From contig OX460916.1 of NCBI GenBank assembly GCA_949788275.1, positions 930,001 through 994,000 on the forward strand: a stretch of DNA of 64,000 bases, given 5' to 3'. This DNA comes from Weeksellaceae bacterium. GTDB taxonomy: Bacteria > Bacteroidota > Bacteroidia > Flavobacteriales > Weeksellaceae. Shown here piece by piece: positions 26,876-34,974 of this stretch; the stretch's first letter is position 1, and each line of letters opens with the position of its first letter. The notes beneath the pieces were generated by a model, which was not told the origin of the DNA, made no database searches, and saw only the letters and a list, made by a program, of their open reading frames with translations. Position numbers and translations under genes: made by a program.

Positions 26876-28045
26876 TTAATTTGCAATAGGTTGTTCATGC
26901 TTAAAATAAACCTGGTCAAAAACCTTCCGGTCAAAGTCGTTCATATTCATTGACAATGTTTGCATATAGTTTTTTGCTTCATCTCCATATGTGCTTAGTG
27001 CATAAGCCAATTGTATTTTCATACTACTGTCATGGCTACCGCCATAGGTTTTAGCCAAGAATTCGAGTGTGTTGGGTGTTTTTAATTGCGATAACGTTTC
27101 AATTATAGCTTTTTGTAAAATTGTTTGCGCAGTCGAATACATAGCAATTAATTTGTTATCGGCTTCTGCATACCGTAATACGCCAAGGGTTTCTATGATC
27201 TGTTTTTTCACAAATACATTGCTTTCCTTAGTTAATCTTTCGGTAAGAAAACGAGCACAATCCACCTGTTTTAACAACCCAATTTCTTTAATAATAAAAA
27301 TTTTAAATTCGTCGCTTTTCGCATTTTTTACCCAACGCGTAAAAAGTGGTAATTCGGATGTTTTGGCTTTGTGAACGAAATAATGATGCAATCGAATTTC
27401 ATCCAATGCATTGAAATCGGTATCAAAGCTTTCTTCCAGAAATTTAAAAGGGTCGTGTTGATCATATTGTATCATCGCTGCTCTGGATTGTTTGCGAAAA
27501 TCTTTGTTTTTATGATGAACCGACTTTAATAAAATAGCTCCAGATAATAAATGCCCCAACTCATCCATATACCTCAACGCTTGTTTTCGTTGGCGTATAC
27601 TTCCTCTTAAAACGACCTTTTGCCAGTAAGCAGGTAATTGAAAATGATCCAAAACCAACATTAAATTGGGTTGATTTATAGCAACACCTTTTAACTTATT
27701 TTTTTTCAGAATATCAATTAAGGTTTCTGTGAAAATTGGTTTTTTATTCCGCTTATACAATCCATGGTTTAAACCCATAAATTCCTCAAATTCAACTTCA
27801 TCATAAAAAGTTGGCGATGTAACCACTTGTTCTACTTTTTCCCAATAAGCACTAATAAAATCTTCACGCGCTTTATCCCGTCGATGATGTCCAAAATTCA
27901 ATAAGAAAATTTGGGTTAAACTGAACAGAAATATAATCAGTAAAACAGAGACTAATATAACCGTCACTTTTATCACAAATGGAGCTCCTTGAAACTCAGA
28001 TATTAAAAAATAGAGGTAATAATTTAAATAAAAAGATAAATCCAT
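26876..28045 (-). CDS. Membrane-anchored HEAT-repeat protein (first gene of exopolysaccharide operon)
   Basis: This 389-residue protein has one strong N-terminal transmembrane segment (VTVILVSVLLIIFLFSLTQ) and a long cytoplasmic region of paired helices typical of HEAT repeats (for example FLTERLTKESNVFVKKQIIETLGVLRY and ANKLIAMYS). It shares an operon with the GT2 synthase 2 bases downstream. I infer an assembly or regulatory scaffold for the synthase. No catalytic motif is seen. The promoter must lie in the divergent region that also holds the triple GGACA repeat. Confidence 0.8.
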   Translation of the reverse strand: MDLSFYLNYYLYFLISEFQGAPFVIKVTVILVSVLLIIFLFSLTQIFLLNFGHHRRDKAREDFISAYWEKVEQVVTSPTFYDEVEFEEFMGLNHGLYKRNKKPIFTETLIDILKKNKLKGVAINQPNLMLVLDHFQLPAYWQKVVLRGSIRQRKQALRYMDELGHLLSGAILLKSVHHKNKDFRKQSRAAMIQYDQHDPFKFLEESFDTDFNALDEIRLHHYFVHKAKTSELPLFTRWVKNAKSDEFKIFIIKEIGLLKQVDCARFLTERLTKESNVFVKKQIIETLGVLRYAEADNKLIAMYSTAQTILQKAIIETLSQLKTPNTLEFLAKTYGGSHDSSMKIQLAYALSTYGDEAKNYMQTLSMNMNDFDRKVFDQVYFKHEQPIAN

Positions 28046-28185
28046 AATCAGTTTTTTTATTATTCAATTTAGTTTAGGTATTATGAAACTATAAAAAGTC
28101 AATTATTTTATAATTCCCCACTTTAAACACTGCAGTAAAACTAAAAACTATCCAATGGAAATTCATTATTTTTAGCAAGACAACT

Positions 28186-28219
28186 GGGTGGACATCAAGG
28201 GGACATTTAGGGGACATCC
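28186..28219. promoter_or_regulatory. Three-unit GGACA direct-repeat array (candidate operator)
   Basis: GGACA occurs at 28190, 28201 and 28212, spaced exactly 11 bases (about one helical turn), each with flanking G and AT context (GGGGACATTT). The array lies between the exopolysaccharide operon and the divergent TPR-HTH regulator. A two-unit version occurs at 60548-60569. Confidence 0.55.
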
Positions 28220-28320
28220 TGAATTTGTAAGAATTAATCGAGTATTTTTAAGTTAATTAGCACTTCTTTTAAAAATAACCTATTTTTATCTAAAAGACCC
28301 TTTACTAAACAATTGTCATC

Positions 28321-30042
28321 TTGAAACCAACAACCAATCCTATTCTTTTATTATCACTAATTTTCTTTTTTAGTATACCATCTTATGCTACAGTTGAGAA
28401 GATAAATTTAAATTTTGAGCAATTTATTGAGCAATATAAAAATACTCCCTTAAGTATTTCTGAGTTAAATAGCGTATTAAAACATGATGGGGTATTCCGT
28501 TCAATCGAAGAAGAGACAATTTTTTATACGTTAATTGCCCATTCATATGCTAATCAATACGATAAAATAAACCCTAAAAGCGATGATTTTTTTTTAAAAT
28601 CCTTAAAAATTTGGAAACATGAAGACAAAACCTCGCCCATTTATGTTTGGAGCATTATTGAATATGCAAACTACCTCTATAATTATAGAGATCTTCAAAA
28701 AGCCATGTATTATTTTACTGAAGCTTCCGAATTGCTTAAAAAAATAGATTCCAATAGCCTAATACTTTCTTGTTATATTCACAAGTCTATAGGCTTCTTT
28801 TTAGGGACTATAGAAGAGATAAGTCAAGGAATCGAGTTTTTAGAGAAAGCGAATAGAAATGCTGGGCATGACTCATCATGTAGAGCAGAAATATTAAACA
28901 ATATTGGTCTTTATTACTATCGTTTAGACAATAAAAACAAGGCAATGGCCTATTACGAGCAAGCAGAGAAATTCGCCCTTCAGGCAAATGATAGTCTCCG
29001 TTATGCTAAAATTCTAGGTAGTAAAGCCGATTTTTATAGCGATCAAGGGTTATACAAGCGAAGTTTAAATTATCTAGAAGAGAATTTGGCCATTTCTGAA
29101 CGTATACAATCATTAATGCATCTAATGTTTGTTAATCGGCAGCTAGCCCTTCTCTATATGAAGATGGAAGATTACAAAAGTGCCGAAAAATATTTAAACG
29201 AAGCCCTTCGGATCTCAAAAACGAAAGATTATCTACGTTCTGATGAATACGATATTTTGAAACTCAAAATTAATTTAAATCAAAAGCTGAACAAATCAAA
29301 TGAAGATAATCTGATTTTTAAACGCTTATTTGATTTAGAGGATTCCATTAAACTAACCGATGGGGAAAATGCAGTGAACTTACTGAATGTGAAATATCAG
29401 AAAAACATGTACGAACAACGTATTCAACTCAATCAATCTATACTTGAAAAACACAAATTTCAAAATCAAATCATCATCGTTATCACCTTACTCTTATTCA
29501 TTATATTAGGAATATTGATACGTGCATATCGCTTAAGAATGAAAAATAAAGCTATTGCTTTTAATCAAGAAATACTTCAATTGGAGGTAGATAAATTGGT
29601 GTCAGACAAAAGATTAGCTGAGACTAGTAAGGACCTCAATTCTTACCGTACTTATTTGTATGAAAAAAAATTGCAAATAGCAGAACTTAATCATCAAATA
29701 GAGATTCGAAATAAAAATTCTGCAGCAACAGCCTTACTCACAGAAAACAAATTGGAAGATTTATTAAAATCTCACCTAATGACTGAAGAAAGCTGGCAAA
29801 GTTTTAAACAAGCTTTTATTAAAGAGTACCCCATTTTTTATACCTATCTTAAAAAACATTATCCCAATCTAACAGAATCTAATCTGCGAATTATTTTCTT
29901 AACGAAATTAGAATTAAATAATTACGAAATCGCTAATTTATTAGGGGTTAGTTATGATGCTGTAAAAAAAGCGAAGCAACGCCTCAAGAAGAAAGTTGAA
30001 GAAGATTCTGTGGAAGATTTTATAAGAGGTTTAGATGAATAA
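28321..30042 (+). CDS. Membrane-bound TPR regulator with C-terminal helix-turn-helix
   Basis: The product has 573 residues. A signal peptide (ILLLSLIFFFSIPSYA) is followed by periplasmic TPR repeats (about 100-340; NNIGLYYYRLDNKNKAMAYY, RSLNYLEENLAISERI), one transmembrane helix at about 381-403, a coiled coil, and a cytoplasmic HTH (about 516-560; LRIIFLTKLELNNYEIANLL, GVSYDAVKKAKQRL). This one-component design lets a periplasmic sensor act directly on DNA. The start is a TTG at 28321. No in-frame ATG would preserve the signal peptide. Divergent from the exopolysaccharide operon with the GGACA array between, it is the likely local regulator. A second protein of the same architecture is encoded at 46414. 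Confidence 0.88.
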   Translation: MKPTTNPILLLSLIFFFSIPSYATVEKINLNFEQFIEQYKNTPLSISELNSVLKHDGVFRSIEEETIFYTLIAHSYANQYDKINPKSDDFFLKSLKIWKHEDKTSPIYVWSIIEYANYLYNYRDLQKAMYYFTEASELLKKIDSNSLILSCYIHKSIGFFLGTIEEISQGIEFLEKANRNAGHDSSCRAEILNNIGLYYYRLDNKNKAMAYYEQAEKFALQANDSLRYAKILGSKADFYSDQGLYKRSLNYLEENLAISERIQSLMHLMFVNRQLALLYMKMEDYKSAEKYLNEALRISKTKDYLRSDEYDILKLKINLNQKLNKSNEDNLIFKRLFDLEDSIKLTDGENAVNLLNVKYQKNMYEQRIQLNQSILEKHKFQNQIIIVITLLLFIILGILIRAYRLRMKNKAIAFNQEILQLEVDKLVSDKRLAETSKDLNSYRTYLYEKKLQIAELNHQIEIRNKNSAATALLTENKLEDLLKSHLMTEESWQSFKQAFIKEYPIFYTYLKKHYPNLTESNLRIIFLTKLELNNYEIANLLGVSYDAVKKAKQRLKKKVEEDSVEDFIRGLDE

Positions 30043-30057
30043 AATAATTGGTTAAGC

Positions 30058-30639
30058 TTAGTAATACAATCGAAAACCCATTCGTTGGCACAGGGCATGA
30101 TGCTTTTCAAACAATGCTTCAACCAATTCCACTACATTATCTTCCGCTTGGTATAGCGCAAAAAAATACTGGTCTAATACTGTACTCAATGCAGTCGACT
30201 CTTTTACATAGCCCGAAACTGCTTTAGCACCCGTAATATCTAAGAAAAATTGAAACGTTTCTTCTTCTAAGTCGAGCATTTTGGTATTGGCAAAATGAAC
30301 AATTTTTCCTTTTAGCTTTCCTTCGAATAGTAGGGCAACCTCTTCCAAACTATATAAGTAACCATCAATTTCAATTTGACTATCCACACCATCCACCACC
30401 AAATAAATAATTTTATAAACCTTAAAGTTTCTGTCTTCATAAACCAGCGTACTAAGCCTTTCCTCAAAGCCCTCCATGGTATCACAGGTTTGGTAAACAT
30501 TGGTAATACCAAAATTAAGCGCTAAGTGCGATAAAAAATTGAGTATCACACTTGGCTGATGATGATCAACATCATCAACAAGCTCTAAGCAAAACAGCTT
30601 AAAATCATCAAACTCCTCGTCGTATAATTGTATATCCAT
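30058..30639 (-). CDS. Hypothetical protein resembling DUF6642/CHAT-like family, probable loss of catalytic residues
   Basis: This 193-residue soluble protein has no signal or membrane segment. From memory it resembles DUF6642, a caspase/CHAT-like family. The order is an N-terminal Rossmann-like half (YQTCDTMEGFEERL), a strand IIYLVVDG where the family has a His in an FHG context, the helix GYLYSLEEVALLFEG, a strand KIVHFANTKML where the family has a Cys (xGSCSTL), then FQFFLDITGAKAVSGY. Both presumed catalytic positions appear substituted. The family link is my inference. The ATG at 30639 is chosen over the upstream in-frame ATG at 30672 because the intervening DNA is a 22-bp palindrome containing a perfect -7 box. 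Confidence 0.6.
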   Translation of the reverse strand: MDIQLYDEEFDDFKLFCLELVDDVDHHQPSVILNFLSHLALNFGITNVYQTCDTMEGFEERLSTLVYEDRNFKVYKIIYLVVDGVDSQIEIDGYLYSLEEVALLFEGKLKGKIVHFANTKMLDLEEETFQFFLDITGAKAVSGYVKESTALSTVLDQYFFALYQAEDNVVELVEALFEKHHALCQRMGFRLYY

Positions 30640-30644
30640 CTGTA

Positions 30645-30667
30645 CAAAGATAAACAAGTTTATCTTT
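30645..30667 (-). promoter_or_regulatory. -7 box overlapped by a 22-bp perfect palindrome
   Basis: AAAGATAAA (30646-30654) and TTTATCTTT (30659-30667) flank a 4-base centre. On the minus strand the right arm contains TATCTTTG (30645-30652), an exact TAnnTTTG match directly before the 30639 start codon. The layout suggests an operator lying on its own promoter. Confidence 0.55.
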
Positions 30668-30680
30668 TGCACTGCTTATT

Positions 30681-30764
30681 AGGGTGTTCTCTATGCACGT
30701 TCTTTTTTCATACCTTTTCACTTCGCCTAAAAGAGCAAATCGATGCTACCATCCCTAATGTGAC
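30681..30764 (-). repeat. Decayed remnant of the intergenic element
   Basis: GGGTGTTC near the left, TTTTCACTTCGCC...AAAAG in the middle and GATGCTACCATCCCTAATGTGACG at the right match the reverse-type element (GGGCGTTC, TTTCACTCCACC, ATGCTACAATCCCTTGCGC) without its long hairpin. It lies in a divergent intergenic region, unlike the intact copies. Confidence 0.45.
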
Positions 30765-30980
30765 GTATATCTCTATAAGTTTTTAAAATAGAACCATCTA
30801 GTAGGTTTCTTTCACATGCTCATTTCTCCTATACTACAGAAAGACTTTTTAGGTTATTAAATTATTAAAATCAGTAGAAATGTTTTTTTTATAATTTTTT
30901 TTATATATTAGGGCTAAATATAAGCAGAGGAATTTCTTTATCGATCGAGTTTTATATTAAAAAAATTAGCACCATAATTT

Positions 30981-31367
30981 ATGAAACTTTATTTTGTATT
31001 CAAGCCTAGCTTTATTTTTTACGCATTTGCATTATTGTGTATTATTAGCTGTAAAAATAACGTATTAACCAATCATGAACCCAAGACCATGCAACAACCT
31101 AAGATAACCCAAGACGATCTAGTAAAAGAAAAGCCTTTGTCTATAAAAACAGATCATGGTTATATCGATATGTATGCTGTGATTATCTATACAGAAGATG
31201 CTTCTGCCTTAAGGTCTAAAGGAATTTTGGTTCAAACAGAAACAAGCAAGTTTGTAACCGCACTCATTAAAAAGGATGATTTGGTGATTTTAAACACCAT
31301 GGAAAGTGTGGAGTCGGTGCATTTACCTCAACACGAGTATCCAACAACAAATGATTTATTGAATTAA
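30981..31367 (+). CDS. Lipoprotein homologous to the propeptide of the downstream subtilase (candidate free inhibitor)
   Basis: This 128-residue lipoprotein has the signal IFYAFALLCIISC and a lipidated Cys at about 24. Its C-terminal half aligns without gaps to residues about 84-133 of the subtilase encoded 51 bases downstream. Shared blocks are IIYTE, LVQTE, FVTAL and DD, with about 25 identities in 54 positions counted by eye. In the protease this region is the N-terminal propeptide (I9-like, RRM-type fold) that folds and inhibits the enzyme. A lipid-anchored free copy could protect the producer's own envelope or act as a chaperone in trans. This role is inferred. The gene is very probably co-transcribed with the protease. 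Confidence 0.82.
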   Translation: MKLYFVFKPSFIFYAFALLCIISCKNNVLTNHEPKTMQQPKITQDDLVKEKPLSIKTDHGYIDMYAVIIYTEDASALRSKGILVQTETSKFVTALIKKDDLVILNTMESVESVHLPQHEYPTTNDLLN

Positions 31368-31380
31368 ATAACGAATAAAT

Positions 31381-31417
31381 AATTAACACAAAAAAATTAA
31401 CACAAAAAAAATTAACA
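31381..31417 (+). repeat. A-rich tandem leader repeat before the protease start
   Basis: ATTAACA occurs three times in a row, each separated by a run of A. The last copy directly precedes the ATG at 31419. It may act as an A-rich translation enhancer, the usual substitute for a Shine-Dalgarno site in this phylum. The copies could also arise by slippage. Confidence 0.5.
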
Positions 31418-31418
31418 A

Positions 31419-34400
31419 ATGATTAAAAATTTACAATCCTTGGGTGGTTTACGCCTAAATGTAAAACGAAGTACAGCACTTTATTCTTCCCTATTCTTAT
31501 TATTGTCTGGCATTGGGATGGCTCAATATAAAATTGACCCTCTGTTCGAAACGATGTTACAGGATCAAAATAGTAAAAAACTACAAGAAGTTCCTGGAAA
31601 TGGTTTAATTCAAGAATCTGAATTAGCGGTTTCAAGTATTATAGCTCCTGATGGAAGTGTTAAAGAATTGTACCATGCAATTATTTATACAGAGAATCCG
31701 CAAGCCTTAAAAAACGCTGGTTATTTGGTTCAAACAGAACACAAAGGATTTGTTACAGCGCTTTTATCGTCTGATGATATCAACAGTCTTAGAGATAATA
31801 ATACGGTGTCTTCTGTAATGAGCCCTAAAATTGACCGTCTTAAGAACCAAGATAATGTGATTACCAGTGGCGCAAATTTGCTTCATAATGGCACTTTAAA
31901 TAATATGAGCTATACCGGTAAAGGAGTGTTAGTAGGAATTTTTGATACGGGTATCGATTTTACACACCCTGATTTTATCGATCCTGTGAATAAAACAAAA
32001 TCAAGAATCTATAAAATTTGGGACCAGACCTTAACGGCGAAAGCAGGTGAAGCTGCACCCGCTGGGTTTGATTTTGGTGTAGAATATAACCAAACACAAA
32101 TTAATGATGAGATAGATGGTAGTCCTGCCAACTTTGTTCGCCAATTAGACAAACATGGACATGGTACTCATGTTGCTGGTACAGCTGCCGGAAATGGAGC
32201 AGCACTGGAGGGGACACCTCATAAGGGAATGGCCCCAGAAGCAACATTGGTCATTGTAAAAGGAGGTGATGGCAGTTTTCCAACCACAAATACCATTGCT
32301 GCGATGGAATATTTTAAAAAAGTATCTGCTGAACTAAATCAACCTATTGTTGTGAATATGAGTATCGGTGGACAGGGTAGTCCACATGATGGAAAAGCGG
32401 CCCATGAATTGGTAATCAATGAATTTACGAAATCTGGACCTGGTCGCGTTGCTGTTATTTCTGCTGGGAATGAGGGGGATGGAAATATTCACCAACGATT
32501 GGAATTAACTCCTAGTGGAAAAAAGACGTTTGAAATTGAAATTGATGAATATAGAGAAAATTTTACAGGCTCTTTATTCTCTTTTGTTGGATTTGCTAAA
32601 GGAGATGAAAATCAAACAAATATCCGAGCTAAACTAACAATGCCTGACGGAAATATATACACCCAAGAAGCAGGGAGTCAAGGGACATACTATATTAAAA
32701 ATGAAAAAGGGACTAATGCTGCTAAATTTGATTTATACAATTTCGTTGATTCTGCATCTAAAAAACGTTATGTCCAATTGGTTGCTACTCGATTAATTGC
32801 TATGGATTTTCAAGGGACGTATAATTTAGAAATTGAAAATTTATCAACAAATCCTTTAACATTTGACGGTTGGCTGGCTTCTACAAACTATGACTTACAT
32901 GATATAACCCTTCCAAAAGGTGATAATAACTATACAATAGGATCACCTGGTACGGCTGACGAAGCGATAACTGTAGCCAACTATGTGGCTAGTAATGCGT
33001 TTGCTGTCAATAGTAGTGTGGCTGATATGAATGGTACGTATACTGCACCGTATAAAATAAATTCATTAAATTCAAGCAGTTCTAAAGGCCCTCGTGCCGA
33101 TGAAGCACTAAAGCCCGATATTACAGCGGCTGGTACTTTCGTGATTTCTGCTAAACCTAAGAATACCAATGATTCTTATATCATCGACGGGAAATATTAT
33201 TCTCAAATGACAGGAACGAGTATGTCTTCTCCAGCTGTAGCAGGTGGTGTAGCTTTGCTTTTACAAGCAAACAATACCATTACTGCCAAAGAAGTGAAAA
33301 AACGTCTAACCGATAATGCGACTAAAGATAACTTTACGACGAACCAATACACCAATGAATTTGGGTATGGTAAGATGAACATCTATAGAGCCGTTAATCA
33401 AGAGATAAATAAAACGAATGGAAATTCTTCATGTCCATTAAGTAGCAATGTGATCCTTTCAAATGATATAGTTGATTACGTGATAGGAAAGGATTATGGC
33501 GTGAGTTTATTAAATTATTCAACTTCGAAAGTTGCCGTGAAACTTACCTCAAATGTAACGGGTCGTTTAGGGAGTGCCTTGGTGTTTCTAGGTGATTATA
33601 ATAAACATCCTGAAGCAGTTGTCCCGTTAATGATAGAAGTTCGAAAAGTCGGTGAAAATGGAAGTGTTGGTGAGCTTTTAGGTACTAAAACGGTCGCCAA
33701 TGTAAAAACATTGGAACAATCGGGTTGGAACGCTATTAATTTTTCAGATTTAAATATTCCCGTTACAGCTGGTCAAGATTTTTATCTTACGCTTTCTGCA
33801 TTAGCTGGGAATTTAGTATTAGTGAGTGATACAAAGGATATTACAAATCGAACGTATATTGCAAGACCTGGTGAGGATTATAAGCTAAATGGAAATTACA
33901 ATGCTAAGGTACGCGCATTAGTTTATGAAAACGAGGTTGGTGTGAAACAATTAGCAACAGCGAGTAAAGAATCTAAACTAGCTGTTTCTTTAGGAGATAA
34001 TTACTTTATCAATGGGTGTGAAATGATTACCAAAGTAGAAGGTTCTGGAAATTCACCTGTGAATGGAAGTGTAACTGCTAAAGCATGGGTAGACGCTACA
34101 TTGAAGGACTTTGTTGGTCGTCGAGTGGAAGTGAAAGCAGATGATAATAATACAACGGCTACTGGAAAAGTTACTTTGTATTTTACGCAAGCTGATTTTG
34201 ACAAATTCAATGAAACCGCAACCGTAAAATTACCTCAATCCGCGACAGATACAGAAAATAAGAAAAATATTATTGTTCATTATTATGCTGGTACAAGTGC
34301 TGACAATTCTGGGTCACCAGAGAGTTATTCTTCTCCTGTTGTAAATACGGCTATTGCTGCTGATAAAGCTGTTTGGAATGATTCGTATAAATATTGGGAA

Positions 34401-34712
34401 GTTACCGTAGATGCTATCGGTTTTGGGGGCTATTTATTATCGACCAATAAAACCTTAGCTACAGCTGATAACACATTGAATCAATTAGCCATTTACCCGA
34501 ACCCAGTTCAGAATGAGTTGAATGTTCAACTGCCGAGTAATATAAAAGAGGCACAATTAAGATTAGTGGATGTCACTGGACGTACTGTGTTAACTGGAAA
34601 AGTAACCAATTCTTCGTCTAAATTAAATGTACAGTCATTATCGAAAGGTGTTTACATCATGGAGATTTCAACAACACAAGGTACAACAACTAAAAAAGTA
34701 ATTAAAAACTAA
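31419..34712 (+). CDS. Secreted subtilisin-like serine protease (S8) with T9SS sorting domain
   Basis: This is a 1097-residue protease exported through Sec and then T9SS. The signal peptide ends GIGMAQ (about residue 36). The propeptide is about 84-135. The S8 triad is Asp176 (GIFDTGIDFTHPDF), His248 (KHGHGTHVAGTAAG) and Ser601 (GTSMSSPAVAGG), with the Asn of the oxyanion site in ISAGNEGDG. A long insertion between His and Ser holds a beta domain (about 370-500). Beta-rich domains follow the catalytic part, and the last 75 residues are a type-A T9SS signal (IYPNPVQNELNVQL...KGVYIMEIS...KKVIKN). It lies 51 bases after the lipoprotein carrying a copy of its propeptide and is closed by a strong terminator. 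Confidence 0.95.
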   Translation: MIKNLQSLGGLRLNVKRSTALYSSLFLLLSGIGMAQYKIDPLFETMLQDQNSKKLQEVPGNGLIQESELAVSSIIAPDGSVKELYHAIIYTENPQALKNAGYLVQTEHKGFVTALLSSDDINSLRDNNTVSSVMSPKIDRLKNQDNVITSGANLLHNGTLNNMSYTGKGVLVGIFDTGIDFTHPDFIDPVNKTKSRIYKIWDQTLTAKAGEAAPAGFDFGVEYNQTQINDEIDGSPANFVRQLDKHGHGTHVAGTAAGNGAALEGTPHKGMAPEATLVIVKGGDGSFPTTNTIAAMEYFKKVSAELNQPIVVNMSIGGQGSPHDGKAAHELVINEFTKSGPGRVAVISAGNEGDGNIHQRLELTPSGKKTFEIEIDEYRENFTGSLFSFVGFAKGDENQTNIRAKLTMPDGNIYTQEAGSQGTYYIKNEKGTNAAKFDLYNFVDSASKKRYVQLVATRLIAMDFQGTYNLEIENLSTNPLTFDGWLASTNYDLHDITLPKGDNNYTIGSPGTADEAITVANYVASNAFAVNSSVADMNGTYTAPYKINSLNSSSSKGPRADEALKPDITAAGTFVISAKPKNTNDSYIIDGKYYSQMTGTSMSSPAVAGGVALLLQANNTITAKEVKKRLTDNATKDNFTTNQYTNEFGYGKMNIYRAVNQEINKTNGNSSCPLSSNVILSNDIVDYVIGKDYGVSLLNYSTSKVAVKLTSNVTGRLGSALVFLGDYNKHPEAVVPLMIEVRKVGENGSVGELLGTKTVANVKTLEQSGWNAINFSDLNIPVTAGQDFYLTLSALAGNLVLVSDTKDITNRTYIARPGEDYKLNGNYNAKVRALVYENEVGVKQLATASKESKLAVSLGDNYFINGCEMITKVEGSGNSPVNGSVTAKAWVDATLKDFVGRRVEVKADDNNTTATGKVTLYFTQADFDKFNETATVKLPQSATDTENKKNIIVHYYAGTSADNSGSPESYSSPVVNTAIAADKAVWNDSYKYWEVTVDAIGFGGYLLSTNKTLATADNTLNQLAIYPNPVQNELNVQLPSNIKEAQLRLVDVTGRTVLTGKVTNSSSKLNVQSLSKGVYIMEISTTQGTTTKKVIKN

Positions 34713-34779
34713 GCTAAATTTTAGTGAGTGACATAGGTGTAATGCCAAAAGTTCACGTAGCTAAATATTGAAGTAATTT

Positions 34780-34812
34780 AACCCAATGATATTTTTATCA
34801 TTGGGTTTTTTT
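34780..34812 (+). terminator. Rho-independent terminator of the protease operon
   Basis: AACCCAATGATA and TATCATTGGGTT form a 12-bp perfect stem around a short T-rich loop, followed by a run of T residues, about 70 bases after the protease stop. Confidence 0.92.
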
Positions 34813-34917
34813 ATAGAAAATCTTTCCCCTTTGTTTATATGGATTGGCATGATATTTCTTAATCGAAAACTTTTCGGAGAATTCTGTCTCACTAATTGTT
34901 TTCCATAATTTGTTGGT

Positions 34918-34965
34918 GCGTTAAAGATAGAGCGTATAGCCTGACTCGTAGAGGTAAACGCTCAA
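34918..34965 (+). repeat. Two-hairpin intergenic element, copy F (internally deleted)
   Basis: GCGTTAAAGATAGAGCG joins directly to TATAGCCTGACTCGTAGAGGTAAACGCTC. Both ends and the AGCC core are present, but hairpin 1 is missing. It lies between the convergent protease and MFS transporter genes. Confidence 0.65.
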
Positions 34966-34974
34966 TCATAAATC

